A stretch of 64,000 nt of DNA from contig NW_004797720.1 in the NCBI RefSeq assembly GCF_000002075.1, positions 411,392 through 475,391 of the forward strand. Direction: 5' to 3'. The notes under the pieces are model-generated. The model did no database searches and was not told the origin of the DNA. It saw nothing but the letters and a program-made list of their open reading frames with translations. Shown piece after piece: positions 28,037-35,800 of the stretch. A program made the position numbers and the translations under genes. The stretch comes from Aplysia californica (taxonomy: Eukaryota; Mollusca; Gastropoda; Aplysiida; Aplysiidae). Positions within the stretch are counted from its first letter, which is position 1. Each line of letters begins with the position of its first letter.

Positions 28037-30420
28037 TGCTTATAAATGTGTGTGTGTGAGTGCTTATAAATGTGTGTGTGTGTGTGTGTATGTAGAGGTG
28101 TAGGAATGTGTGTGTGCTTATAAATGTGTGTGTGTGTGTGCATGTAGAGGTGTAGGAATGTGTGTGTGTGTGTGTGCGTGTGGGTGTGTGTGTGTGTGAG
28201 TGAGTGTGTGTGTGTGTGTGTGTGTGTCCGTGTGTGCGAGTGTGTGTGTGTGTGATTTTTTGTTTTTTGTGTGTTTTTTTTTTTGGGGGGGGGGGAGTTG
28301 TGTGTGTGGATGCGTGCAGAAACACACATATGCAAGTTGGTGAATAAATGTGGGTGAATGTGCTCTTGATATTATTTTAAAAAACATGACACATCTCCAT
28401 ATGAGTGTATAAGTTGCACCTAAAAAAGACCTACTATTGAATATGAGCAAACAAAGCAACTCAAATGCAAACACATACACACACATATACACACATACAG
28501 TCGCACACACACATGCACACTCACGTCATGTGGTACTCAAGTTTCTAGATAAAAGGCACACATTTTTAAAACCTGATACTGCTATAAAACTCCATACCTG
28601 TATTTCTTGTCCAGTATTTTGATATCACCCTTGACGATGGATTTCTTCCAGTTTGTTGTAGAACTGTATCAAGAGAATCAAACATCTTTGAAAGAATATC
28701 ACTCTAAACTGAACGTAAACAATACTGTAAAAAAATATAAGATAAACATAGCACGTTTAGAGAAAAACAATTTTTTACATAGACAAGATCGATTTGAGAA
28801 TAATAAACAACTATACAGCATATTCAAAACAATTACACAAGTACTATACCAGTACATAGACTGCACACTCAGAAACAGAGGACTCAAAATGTTGTAACAG
28901 TGAACTCACAGCTGTATGCTTTGACATAACATATGAGGTTCGGTGCCAGTCATTTCGTCAAACAGTCATTTTGTCACACCGGTGCAGTCAGGACCTCACA
29001 GTCATCTCGTCAAAGTCCAAACCCACAAGGTTGAATAGAGACGGTCATTTTGTCACACACTTTCAAACATCAAACACGCATTGTCATGGCAATCGCAAAT
29101 CACAATTTTGGGGGGAGGATTGGGAGGGTTGATGGAATTAAGAATAGATTTTTAAAAACCTGTAAGATATGTACTGACAAAATTTAATCTCTCGAGTCAT
29201 ATTAACAAAGTTTTTAGGTATTATTATTTATGAGAGGTGTGGTTGGCAAGACAGCGAGTTCAAGTATCTTTGTAGCATCTTTTCTGAAGATGGACGTCTC
29301 AACAGAGAAATTGAGACGAGAGTACAATAGGCTCACAGCGTTAGCTACCAGCTTGCTCCACTCCTCAAACATCCTAACATCCCCACTGAGACAAAAATGA
29401 AGCTCATTAACTCTATCTTCACTCTCACCTTGACCTACCGGTGCCAGACATGGACCCTGACCAAAAGTCTGGAACGTAAGATAACCACCTGCGAGATGAG
29501 ATGTCTAAGGAGAACCGTCAACAAAACCAGACGGGACATGGTCAGAAATAACAAGGTCAGAGAAATGGTGGGAACAACACCTGTCCTCCACTACATTCCA
29601 AGGAAAAAAATCAGGTGCTTTTGACATCTCACATGTATGGCACCTAACCAGCTTACCAGTGAAGCCTACTACAGGAAAGTATCAGGGTACAAGGCAAGAG
29701 GAAGACCAAGAAAGACCTGGATCCAGGGTGTGAAGGATACCCTGAAAACATACAATATCCCACACAGCCATATTAAATGGCAGATGTTTGAGGGTGGTCC
29801 GAATAGATGGCTGTTTTCAAATCATACATCATCTACAAATTAATGATCAGTTGTGCATATTTTTTCAAGAGCCAAATAATCACTCAGGAAACCTGTCATT
29901 TCGTCACACCCCAATTAGCCTATGGATGACGAAATGACTTCGCTTATCTCTCCAAAATTTTTATGCTAGTAGAGTTTTAGAGGATCAGCAGCAGCAGTCA
30001 TTCTAAATCACCAATTTAAGCACGTAATCGTTGGGCCGTGCAAAATTGCAGTACATATATTTAATAATTTTTTTGACAGAACTAATATAATATGATCTTG
30101 CCAATCTTACTTTACTTTACTTTATCCGTCCTCTTGTACCTTTAGGGCGTTGAGAGGAGAAAGAGCTTCCTGTCTCTGCAAAAATTCCAGCATAAAATTC
30201 TCTGTCCCCATCACAACAGCAGCTACTGTCATAACTAAAATATCTTGATTAACATACGTGTCATGAGATCATCTTTGGAGTCAATTTCATCCCTTATGTC
30301 ATCATAACGACCGAGGAAAGCGGCTCGACATTCCAATTTTGTTTCAACATCTGACTGAGCTGACATTGATGTCCGGCTTGCAGCTGAGGATGGTCGACTT
30401 GATCTTCTTTGGCTTGACAT
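2807..30420 (-). CDS. EFCAB7: EFCAB7, EF-hand calcium-binding domain protein 7 (complete, 20 coding exons)
   Basis: Coding exons, 5' to 3': 30420-30258, 28663-28598, 27914-27769, 27115-27029, 24484-24367, 23338-23279, 22330-22274, 21404-21339, 19593-19546, 18070-18023, 13692-13610, 12156-12018, 10664-10564, 9926-9769, 9519-9386, 8959-8811, 6323-6201, 5741-5652, 5124-5017, 2881-2807. They total 2019 nt (672 residues plus TGA), against about 629 residues in human. All junctions are AG/GT and every phase agrees. Conserved blocks run in family order: CRAAFL near residue 31, EF-hand loops at about 107-118, 143-154 and 458-469, FTTGCRLK, DLWITLNGMGFNK, ACPFLLRVYAEAC and GHHILPLDDR at the C-terminus. 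In vertebrates EFCAB7 pairs with IQCE at the ciliary base and anchors EVC-EVC2 in Hedgehog signalling; a ciliary role here is inferred. Residues about 194-286 come from short Ser/Arg-rich exons, less conserved and possibly alternatively spliced. Confidence 0.92.
3195..3723 (-). mobile_element. Class 1 tRNA-derived SINE (about 530 bp)
   Basis: Minus-strand element with a degraded tRNA-like head at its high-coordinate end (GGGGGCTCTCATGGTCTAGA, with a B-box region partly decayed) and the shared hairpin tail at the low end. It is about 85-90 percent similar to the copies at 39226, 41971 and 61776. It sits in EFCAB7 intron 19. Confidence 0.75.
4262..4619 (+). mobile_element. Class 4 tRNA-derived SINE with GCGCTATGCAAATGC / ATT tail
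   Basis: A box-like CCTAGTGGTTAGGCTTTCAG and B box GGTTTGAACCC form the head. The body has the GAAAGGCACTTTCCAC and GGTGGGAATGGGTACC blocks, and the 3' end reads AAGCGCTATGCAAATGCTAT followed by TTATTATT. Another near-full copy lies at 56330-56650 on the other strand. Confidence 0.82.
4670..4975 (+). mobile_element. LINE C-terminal fragment, zinc-knuckle region
   Basis: Frames encode KCQYGEADQTRTH and EHILQQCWTYRALRQETWPA, the typical Cys/His end of Jockey/CR1-type LINE polyproteins, with at least one frameshift between them. The end (CCAACTTCAAGTGTGATGTG) is shared with 52240-52335 and, inverted, 42600-42680. Confidence 0.65.
5017..5124 (-). CDS. EFCAB7: EFCAB7 exon 19
   Basis: A 108-nt, phase 0-0 exon encoding SKTRVKIELDCSKRRGLVSH, then TGSLVAAVTASPQTAV. 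The match to the human C-terminal block is weaker, but frame, length and splice sites (GTTGTGTTAG and GTGAGA) all fit. Confidence 0.82.
5652..5741 (-). CDS. EFCAB7: EFCAB7 exon 18
   Basis: A 90-nt, phase 0-0 exon encoding GEPSKVRGMKDLTMYTYSND, then HRAMIVVDNK, comparable to human ENIIVHTYSCDTWITSVIENK. The acceptor is TTGGCCACCAG and the donor GTGAGA. Confidence 0.88.
6201..6323 (-). CDS. EFCAB7: EFCAB7 exon 17
   Basis: A 123-nt, phase 0-0 exon encoding ACPFLLRVYAEACDDPELTV, then TGLDANKEKINEAVCELAIS plus K. It matches the human EACPFVIDIYAEKC block. The acceptor is TTGACAG and the donor GTAAGT. Confidence 0.93.
6795..7640 (-). mobile_element. LINE reverse-transcriptase pseudogene fragment
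   Basis: Minus-strand frames give RQLQTQPYKLEKWANKNGFK, FFPTKTVAVHFY and HFLGIIFNKKLTFLPHI, the palm and thumb region of a Jockey-superfamily reverse transcriptase. Frameshifts and stops occur throughout. It lies in EFCAB7 intron 16. Confidence 0.72.
8581..8752 (-). mobile_element. LINE family A, C-terminal fragment
   Basis: Encodes WNPQGKRKKGRPKMTWRR, then QDRLRWSNVVDGLCSTGS and a stop. This is the 3' end of the same endonuclease/RT LINE type found at 12536, 34470, 44093 and 53753. Confidence 0.8.
8811..8959 (-). CDS. EFCAB7: EFCAB7 exon 16
   Basis: The exon encodes EKGEITRTGFLRLNEMEADD, then NEGDTEDLWITLNGMGFNKS, matching the human LTRQGFMDLNLMEANDREGD and DLWVTLHSMGYNK blocks. It runs from phase 1 to phase 0; the donor is GTACTT. 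A LINE 3' fragment begins only about 60 nt into the following intron. Confidence 0.95.
9386..9519 (-). CDS. EFCAB7: EFCAB7 exon 15, EF-hand 3
   Basis: The exon encodes KALEEIFEMADLDGNGLLSR, then DEFNWYNLRTSGEEIADDEW. The loop DLDGNGLLSRDE (about residues 458-469) has D1, D3, N5, G6, L8, S9 and E12, and is nearly identical to the human third loop. It runs from phase 2 to phase 1. Confidence 0.96.
9769..9926 (-). CDS. EFCAB7: EFCAB7 exon 14
   Basis: The exon encodes KYSLRCSLSMGTYTLIPFTT, then GCRLKPRRDT and a tail ending GKIALTRAF. The TTGCRL motif and the following basic segment are diagnostic of EFCAB7. It runs from phase 0 to phase 2; the donor is GTAATG. Confidence 0.95.
10564..10664 (-). 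CDS. EFCAB7: EFCAB7 exon 13
   Basis: The exon encodes ESLDGTVIDTALFVLNADDN, then SLVAFTENRDSKG, matching the human VDTALYILKEN and VCFTELRN blocks. It runs from phase 1 to phase 0; the donor is GTGAGA after GGG. Confidence 0.92.
11690..11925 (+). repeat. Dispersed repeat shared with 49390-49600
   Basis: Shares the block AATTGGTCTCATTGGCCACA, then AGAAGCCACA, and a closing TATTCTCC(T/A)CTGC(A/T)GAT segment with the second copy, where an ATT tail follows. Probably an old SINE or LINE end. Confidence 0.5.
12018..12156 (-). CDS. EFCAB7: EFCAB7 exon 12
   Basis: The exon encodes DWTGVSSKGAFFLDDESGMV, then THSYSLVLSEDTEVWITIQP. This parallels the human DWQHMQSKGCFFLEEDGEII block and begins the central conserved region. 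It runs from phase 0 to phase 1, with donor GTAAGT. Confidence 0.93.
12422..12535 (+). repeat. Tandem 36-37-bp repeat at LINE 3' end
   Basis: Four imperfect units of AATAGGAGGAATCATAATCA plus TTATTAT. They lie immediately beside the 3' end of the minus-strand LINE at 12536 and are probably its expanded tail. Confidence 0.6.
12536..13420 (-). mobile_element. LINE family A, reverse-transcriptase C-terminal part
   Basis: Minus-strand frames encode LNSLSESVGLRIHPGNSKV, RTKLRIFNSNMKSVLLYGCE, TWNASQTCIKRIHVFLNRCL and WNPQGKRSRGRPRGTWRR. The domain order is normal for a non-LTR retrotransposon, 5' truncated, with several breaks. It sits between EFCAB7 exons 11 and 12. Confidence 0.85.
13610..13692 (-). 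CDS. EFCAB7: EFCAB7 exon 11
   Basis: An 83-nt exon encoding DLSKGRRESRPRSAGRAGRG and then QEPNNIR. It enters in phase 1 and leaves in phase 0, so it closes the phase-1 cassette block and joins directly to the conserved DWTG start of exon 12. It is more GC-rich than its surroundings, as expected for coding sequence in this AT-rich locus. Confidence 0.88.
14060..14187 (+). mobile_element. Class 4 SINE tail fragment with (ATT)n
   Basis: GCGCATAGAGCTTGCTGTCG and ACTATACAAATGCTATCTAT match the 3' part of the SINE at 4262 and lead into a pure ATT run (14131-14187). Confidence 0.75.
15595..15720. repeat. 60-bp direct duplication
   Basis: Two copies of a unit with GATGTACCACCCAG and CTTGTAAATTCCTT, followed by ATTGTCTGTCA. 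Non-coding, in EFCAB7 intron 10. Confidence 0.7.
17045..17056 (-). other. EFCAB7: Candidate 12-nt microexon in EFCAB7
   Basis: Minus strand reads ...GGTGGTTAG, then GGAGGACCGCAG, then GTAGGT. The 12 nt are phase 1-1 like their neighbours and would add Gly-Arg-Thr-Ala between exons 10 and 11 without changing the frame. A T-rich tract lies upstream. Sites this short arise by chance, so this is only a candidate. Confidence 0.3.
18023..18070 (-). CDS. EFCAB7: EFCAB7 exon 10, Arg/Ser-rich cassette
   Basis: A 48-nt, phase 1-1 exon encoding GRRPSKHSITSEAAN after a split Ala codon. The acceptor is CTATACAG and the donor GTAGTT, the weakest of the series. Confidence 0.68.
19546..19593 (-). CDS. EFCAB7: EFCAB7 exon 9, Arg/Ser-rich cassette
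   Basis: A 48-nt, phase 1-1 exon encoding TSPRQRSSLTHPEMN after a split Val codon. The acceptor is TTTTTTCAG and the donor GTACTT. Confidence 0.7.
20790..21075 (-). mobile_element. Possible degraded LINE 3' fragment
   Basis: Minus-strand frames contain QSNFLRSQNGWVMGKDQTN and WVMGKDQTNIAFLRASERRN-like strings resembling the C-terminal end of some LINE polyproteins. The signal is weak and the reading broken. Confidence 0.3.
21339..21404 (-). CDS. EFCAB7: EFCAB7 exon 8, Arg/Ser-rich cassette
   Basis: A 66-nt, phase 1-1 exon encoding RRHNRPSSGSRRQYVDDPYQ followed by E. The acceptor is TTTTGTAG and the donor GTAGCT. Confidence 0.75.
22274..22330 (-). CDS. EFCAB7: EFCAB7 exon 7, Ser-rich cassette
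   Basis: A 57-nt, phase 1-1 exon encoding SKTRKTSSSSLSRVYDSE. The acceptor is CATTCAG and the donor GTATCT. Confidence 0.75.
23279..23338 (-). CDS. EFCAB7: EFCAB7 exon 6, Ser-rich cassette
   Basis: A 60-nt, phase 1-1 exon encoding RDDTSLGSQLSVRSSASDK. The acceptor is TTTTCATCAG and the donor GTAAGA. It is the first of five short symmetric exons, each of which could be skipped without changing the frame. Confidence 0.72.
24247..24303. repeat. 57-bp dispersed repeat, copy 2
   Basis: Second copy of the block at 1302-1358, in the EFCAB7 intron just after exon 5. Flanks are not shared, so the repeat unit itself is short. Confidence 0.7.
24367..24484 (-). CDS. EFCAB7: EFCAB7 exon 5, Lys-rich segment
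   Basis: The exon encodes FSHMVISTAEDYKKMSIRMM, completing the helix after EF-hand 2, then the basic stretch EKKEKRKLKKKDGEVTPRR. It starts in phase 0 after TTTCCTCACAG and ends in phase 1 at GTTTGT. It opens the low-conservation linker that separates the N-terminal EF-hand pair from the central conserved region. Confidence 0.88.
24485..27028. other. EFCAB7 intron 4
   Basis: 2.5 kb of AT-rich intron. Apart from the Helitron-like end at 25820-26010, I see no gene or repeat. Confidence 0.5.
25820..26010 (+). mobile_element. Helitron-like 3' terminus, copy 1
   Basis: Ends in a perfect 7-bp hairpin (CCCTTTC, loop ATC, GAAAGGG) followed by GGCCCAGCTAG and then T. CTRR plus an upstream hairpin and insertion beside T are Helitron hallmarks. 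About 190 bp are shared with 55424-55605. The 5' TC end was not located. Confidence 0.65.
27029..27115 (-). CDS. EFCAB7: EFCAB7 exon 4, EF-hand 2
   Basis: An 87-nt exon, phase 0-0, encoding KGEKMSRSEVKAMIDEV and the loop DENKDGRLDYKE (about residues 143-154; D1, N3, D5, G6, L8, D9, E12). GEKMSRSEV parallels GEKMTREEV of human EFCAB7. The acceptor is TTTTTTACAG and the donor GTACAC. Confidence 0.95.
27769..27914 (-). CDS. EFCAB7: EFCAB7 exon 3, EF-hand 1
   Basis: The exon encodes LTFDDFVDICRREPVTSEDE, then an EF-hand with the loop DVNGDGYISLDE (residues about 107-118). The loop has D1, N3, D5, G6, I8, S9 and E12, a canonical calcium-binding pattern. It is entered in phase 1 and left in phase 0, with donor GTAAAT after MTT. 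Confidence 0.95.
27979..28252. repeat. Long (TG)n microsatellite
   Basis: Interrupted TG repeats with a local higher-order unit TGCTTATAAATGTGTGTG. It lies in EFCAB7 intron 2, 65 nt upstream of exon 3, and ends near a T/G homopolymer patch (28268-28296). Confidence 0.95.
28598..28663 (-). CDS. EFCAB7: EFCAB7 exon 2
   Basis: This exon encodes LQQTGRNPSSRVISKYWTRN, close to the human block LQHAGRNPSQKTINKYW as I recall it. It is 66 nt, phase 1-1, with acceptor GATACAG and donor GTATGG. A run of TG repeats fills the intron between it and exon 3. Confidence 0.9.
28940..29945. mobile_element. Element built from GTCATTTCGTCACA motifs, interrupted by LINE
   Basis: The left part (28946-29060) has four GTCATTT(T/C)GTCA-like units; the right end (29895-29941) has GTCATTTCGTCACACC and the inverted TGACGAAATGAC. 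The LINE fragment at 29223 lies between them. It looks like an old DNA transposon, family not identified. Confidence 0.45.
29223..29845 (+). mobile_element. LINE family B, C-terminal fragment
   Basis: Frames encode KMKLINSIFTLTLTYRCQTW, TLTKSLERKITTCEMRCLRR and YKARGRPRKTWIQGVKDTLK. This is the thumb/C-terminal part of a non-LTR reverse transcriptase, of a different family from LINE A. Stops interrupt it. In EFCAB7 intron 1. Confidence 0.75.
30258..30420 (-). CDS. EFCAB7: EFCAB7 exon 1 (start codon exon)
   Basis: The ATG is at 30420-30418. The N-terminus is Ser/Arg rich (MSSQRRSSRPSSAASRTSMS) and is followed by LECRAAFLGRYDDI, which matches the first conserved block of EFCAB7. The exon ends in phase 1 at donor GTATGT. 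A good acceptor (CATTTGCAG) lies only 12 nt before the ATG, so the 5' UTR is probably completed by an upstream non-coding exon that I could not locate. Confidence 0.85.
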
Positions 30421-31125
30421 TCTGAAAACTTGCTGCAAATGATAAGATGGATATGAACTATAACACTTACCATTAGAAAATTGTCTCAAGGAAAAAAAAA
30501 AGTACAATAACATCTTATAAATTTGTCAATTACATCAACATATAATCCAGTAAGGAATATTTACAATGAAAGGCATACAAAATAGCTTTTAAAATATTTA
30601 AAGAAACGCACTTTTAAGATGACCAAGGTAATATTCTCAGTCTTCACATCTGTACAAGACTTTATAAAAAAGACTGATCATCTATCCAAAAGAAGGTTTC
30701 TGGGCATTTTTTGGATATAACAAACTGATCAAGAGTTAAGTAAAGAATTCATTAAGTCAGGATGGCAACAATTATACAAAACAAAATAAAAATATTTATG
30801 ACAAAATTAGTGTGGAGGCCTACGTGCAGCATGTTGTCAATGATTGAAGCAATGTTCCAACACACAGCTGACCAATGAGATTTTTACAGGCCTATTATCT
30901 TTCATGTCGTGCTAGCTGTGGAGGGGTACAGTGAATTAAGCTAGATTTTGAAGTCCTTCTGTTGGAGCTTTTCATATAAACAAATCAACTGACAGAAATC
31001 CAGCCATCTCCTTGTTGAATGTAAGAGAAACATGCTCAAATCAGACAAAAAATCAGTGAATGTTACAATTGTCCAAATCCAACTGATTTGTTCACTTCTG
31101 TATAAAAGCTATACTATTTTACATA

Positions 31126-31440
31126 TGTGTGTGCGCCTAGAGAAAGGTACCAAAAGTCGCCCCAGACCGTTTCAAGCTACAGGCTGATAGTGACAAAAAT
31201 AATCACTTATTTGACCAAAATGAGTTTCCATGAAAAAAATGATAGATCCACCATTTTTTTTCAATGTGCTTAAAGGGTTTTCATAGATTTGACTTCTAAG
31301 TATTATATTTTGAATTATTTTGAAAGTAGGGTATAATAAAAACAAATCATGAAAACTGCTTTTAAATTTCGATAAATTTAATTGATATTTCGCAACTTCA
31401 GTGCTTTCTTGTCGTATCTCCATTTTTGTAAACCATGAAA
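31126..31440. mobile_element. Partial MITE related to 41095-41507
   Basis: TGTGTGCGCCTAGAGAAAGG at its left end matches the TIR of the element at 41095. No matching right end is seen, so it is probably truncated. Confidence 0.45.
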
Positions 31441-32051
31441 ATGTAACTTCTCATGCTCACTCTTTGTTATGAACTCGCATCACAAGTGGTGAACACGTTT
31501 CTTCTTGCACCTAACATAATTCTAAATTGGAGGAATTGGGGCAGCTTGTGTCTGAAAACCTATCCTCTGTGTCTGTATCAATGGAAGTGGCATGAAGTGG
31601 TGAAGTTAGAGGAATCTTTTCCCCAGACAAACAGATGAGAGAGGTATTTGCAAATCTGTGCCGACAAATAATTTATTAGTAATAGAATAGACCGGCAGCG
31701 TGACGCCGGAGAATAGCTTCCGATCTATTGACAAGCGCAACGCCAGAGAATAGCCACTTGCTAAAAATATATGGAGGTGGGGGGGTTCAGCGGGGCATGC
31801 CCCCTGAATTTTACCCTAATTTGATGTTTTGCACTTAGGTTGCATCCCTACTCTTTGTGTAGCCTATTTCAAATAGTATTTGGTCATCAAGACTTCTGGA
31901 TTTCTTCTCTGGATGTAAACAAATGGATCGTGGACTTTAACGAACGGAACTACAAGATATTCAACTGCAACGGCCGGCATCAAGATGAATGGGCATGGCA
32001 TTATACAATACAATATTCAAGGCTTAGCTAGATGGATTAAAAAATCAACTT

Positions 32052-32170
32052 ATAATAATAATAATAATAATTGCATTTATATAGCGCATATCCATGCTCA
32101 AGAGCGTTGAGTGCAAGCTGCGGATTTCACGCGCTCAAACACTATCGAACAGACAAGATCGTTCACTGTC
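32052..32170 (-). mobile_element. Class 4 SINE 3' fragment
   Basis: (TAA)n followed by ATATAGCGCATATCCATGCT and AGACAAGATCGTTCACTGTC, the inverted 3' half of the SINE at 4262. Confidence 0.7.
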
Positions 32171-32801
32171 TATAGTCATTGATAATAACTTACATTGATA
32201 AATATCACAACGCAGAAAGTATTTTTTTCGTTCAGAAAGATGAATTAATAGATGAACGCAAAACTTTTAATTGAGGCTGCTTGTTTCTTTATCTGTGAAC
32301 CGACATGTTTAGATACTTAGCGTAAGTAGCAACCAGTTTACTTCCGGTAAGGGATCAATCGTTATATTATATATATATATGTAATACTTGACTCAGAGGG
32401 CACAAATTGATAATTTCGTCCATAATCTTATTTGGCAGTTTTACTTACCCATGTAAAGTGAGATATAAACCAGATGTTTTTTTGAAAATACAGAACTACT
32501 TTGAAATAATTATACTGCTTCCTTATTGGAATCAAGAGCTGCTCTTTTGTTTGCCAGATCAAAATATTGGATCAACTACAAATTTAACGGAAGAGGGCGG
32601 GGCGACAGGCGAAAAAAAAAAAGAGTTGAATGGAAAGCGAAAGTAGAGAAAGCCATCTTCGTTGTCATCATAAGATAGCCTAAACAGAAGCAGTGTTTTC
32701 TTTTGTTAGTGAATCCTGTAGCCACTTAAATGTTATGCCGTTTGTTTGTTGTTGTTTTTTTACTTTGCCTTGAATACTGTCTGTGATCAACGAGAATAAA
32801 A

Positions 32802-32880
32802 ATGATTGAAGTGACGAGAGATAATTTTGAAGATGTTTTCCCAAGCATAGAGTACGCAATCAGAACTGCAGATTTTATTG
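32802..32880 (+). CDS. PNLDC1: PNLDC1-like exon 1 (start)
   Basis: The exon encodes MIEVTRDNFEDVFPSIEYAI, then RTADFI, matching the PARN-family N-terminus (MEIIRSNFKSN...IEEADFFAID). The in-frame TGA at 32784-32786 excludes an upstream start on this exon. The donor is GTAAGA, phase 1. Confidence 0.93.
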
Positions 32881-35800
32881 GTAAGAAGTCTTCTCGGCTT
32901 GACAAGTTCTTCTGGTCGACTTCTGCTTTCGACAGATTTGTTTTCCTTCATTTGTTATAGTTCAGTAAATTTATGGTAATTTTAATATAAATATCTAGAT
33001 CTAGATCAAGAGAGTCTAGCTCTAGATCTAAAGTCTAACTAAAGTATTATAACTAGCGACTACCGGCATTGGAGTGGATGTCAAACCTTTATAATTAAAT
33101 TTGTTGGGGTGGTCGCTCGAACTTCGGCGCTTTTTCGGTAGTTCCCACCCCGCAATTGTTATTCACGGGTTTTGGCCCCAAGAGAAGGGGGGTTTCAGGG
33201 GGGCTTGCCCCCCTGACCTAACAAAAATAGGAAGGGGGGTTTCAGGGGGGCATGTTTTGCTATTGTTTAGGTTTGATATCTTAGCTCATCGTGAATCAAA
33301 CGTATAGATCTAGATGTAGGTCAGGCTCAAATAAGGGGGGTGGGCACTACCGAAAAAGCACCACCGAACTTGGAAGTGAGTCAGAAACAAAGCAAATGGT
33401 CAAAAGTCCGTATTCCTTGATTTGTTTTTGTTGTCTTCAAGAACTCTTAATCTTACCCAATGCTAAAGCCTTTAACCCTCCCCCCCCCCCCCCCCCCCCC
33501 CGGGCAGTGCCACTGACTGTAGTGTCTTTAGGCCATTCCCAAAGGGGGGACATTTCTCGTTCAAGCATAGTAGATTTGTAAATGGGCTGACTCATGTCAC
33601 GCTCATAACTGTGCCTGATCTACAACAGGGAATTGCTGCTTTTTCTGTCCTGATCCTTACTATTGTCATTTTCCTCTACTTCTTTAGTATGTTTGTCACT
33701 CTCTTGTGACCTGCTATTTCCGGGGTGCCTTGATAGTCGAAGCAGACCTTAATTGTGCTGTTGAAGCTAGAGAGGTGAGCAGTCTAAGTCTGATTCCCTG
33801 TAAAGACTTCTCTGTTGACACCCACCCCTTGGCGCTCATATGACCTTATGCAGTTGCGAGCGCCGTAAAACCCTCTTCTATAAAAATGAATAAATAAAGC
33901 CTTTAAAGGCTAAATAAACTTATTTTGTCAAGGGGCTATGCCCTCTCAAAAACCTCAATTTGATCTTAAAATGTCAGTATCTGAAGCCCCCACCCCGCTC
34001 CTCTTCTTTTCTCTGTACTGATCAATCTATTTCTGTGGAAGGTAGAGGGGGCCTGGATTGGTGGGTTTTTTTACATCCAACAATCCCTTTATGCTTTTAT
34101 GACTACGACAATGTCTTGTAATTATTAACCCTTTCAATTGAAAATTTATATTTTTTAAGAAGGGAGAAGAGTTCTGTTGTGCAGTCCCAGCATTGAGAAG
34201 AATAGGACAGACGTGGTGCTAGCGTGTCATACGAGGCGACTAAATGGCGAACCAGGTAGTGACTCCCGAAACAGAGTCATCCTGCCTCCAGGTCGGGGGT
34301 TGAGTCACGAGGCTAACAACCTCTCTTGTAAAAAGAACCTGTTACAGAAACACATACACAAGCAAAAACCAATATCTCTGCTTGGCTGGTCGTGGATCTT
34401 CTCCGAATGGAGAGCTTATGATGCGAGGCAGTGAAAGCTCAAAGGAAGCTGTTGAGCAATCCCTTACTTGAATGGAATTCACCTCACGTGATCAACTTCA
34501 TTGATTATGAAAAGGCTTTTGACAGCATGGACAGGGAAACTGTTAACTCGTGCGGCATTATGGAATACCTGACAAAATCATCAAGCTTTTGAAGGCCACC
34601 TATGATAGAACAAACTGCCAAGTCTTCCACGAAGGACAACTCTCAGGACCATTCCAGGTACAGACAGGAGTGCAACAAGGATGCTTGCTCTCACCCTTTC
34701 TCTTCATACTGGCAATTGACTGGGTCATGCAAGAAGCCACCGGAGGCAAGCGTAATGGAATTCAGTGAATCCCTTGGCAGCAGCTGGACGACTTGGACTT
34801 CGCCGATGACCTTGCACTGCTCTCTCACACACATGCTCAGATGCAAGAAAAGACCAAGGAACTCAATAGCCTATCAAGGAGTGTTGGCCTACATATTCAT
34901 CCAGGCAAATCGAAAGTAGTGAAGCTAGGAATAGTTTCAAGCCCTTCTGTGACAGTGGAAGACACTCCCCTGGAAAAGTGGACTCCTTTCCCTATCTTGG
35001 AGCAACATCTCACTGCGCACCAAGATTCGACTCTTTAACTCCAACGTCAAGTCTGTGCTCCTCTACAGCTGCGAAACTTGGAAGACAACAAAGACAGTAC
35101 TGAATAAAATCCAGACTTTCATCAACAGATGTATGAGGAGTATTCTAAAAATTTCGTGGCAGGATAGAATAAGAAATGAAGAGCTGTGGGAAAGGACACA
35201 AAAAAGGAAATAAATAGTACCAAGAAAGTGGCGATGGATGGGACACACCTTAAGCCTTAAGAAAGCCCAGTGGAAACATCACAAGACAGTCACTGCAGTG
35301 GAACCCACAGGGAGCACGAGGCAGGGGTAGGCCACGGGAAACAAAACATGGAGGAGATGCATGGAAAGGGACGTGAGAGAGATGAAGCTCACTTGGAACG
35401 AGCTTGGAAGGATGGCCTAGGACAGAGATAAATGGAAGAAGCTTGTATGTGTGGCCTATACCCTGCCAGGGATGAAAGGCATTAATGATGATGATGATGA
35501 GGGGGAGGAGTTCCACAGAGGGCCGGCGCTTACCGTGACTAAGTCCACTAAGCAAACTATCAGGAGTTATATGGTTAGGGTTAGGTGTTGTTGGTCGGCC
35601 GGCCCTCTGCGGAACTCCTTCCAAATTAGGTCTACAGCATTTGTGACGCATCGTGGTGAAATCAGGCACTCGTCAAAATAATGAAAAGGAAGAAACAGGC
35701 ATATTTCCGCTAGTTTAGTAATTTAATTCTAATTTTGGGGTTTTTCTCAACACCTTTTATCTCCATTTAGAAATACATTTCTGTGTTAATATTTTCTTAA

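Larger units (their letters stand above)
30421..32801. promoter_or_regulatory. Divergent intergenic region between EFCAB7 and PNLDC1-like gene
   Basis: This 2381-bp gap between two outward-facing start codons must hold both promoters and the non-coding 5' exon(s) of EFCAB7. It also holds a partial MITE end (31126-31150), a SINE tail fragment (32052-32170) and a G-rich palindromic patch (31778-31812). No clear TATA box or CpG-dense core is visible. Confidence 0.5.

Noticed and set aside
27742-28510. Long open frames rich in His-Thr on the minus strand
   Set aside because: They are TG/CA microsatellite read-through; the only real coding part is EFCAB7 exon 3 at 27769-27914.
34177-34434. 85-residue frame upstream of LINE A as a host gene
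   Set aside because: No splice context or homology recognised; it adjoins the LINE and may be another degraded retrotransposon piece.
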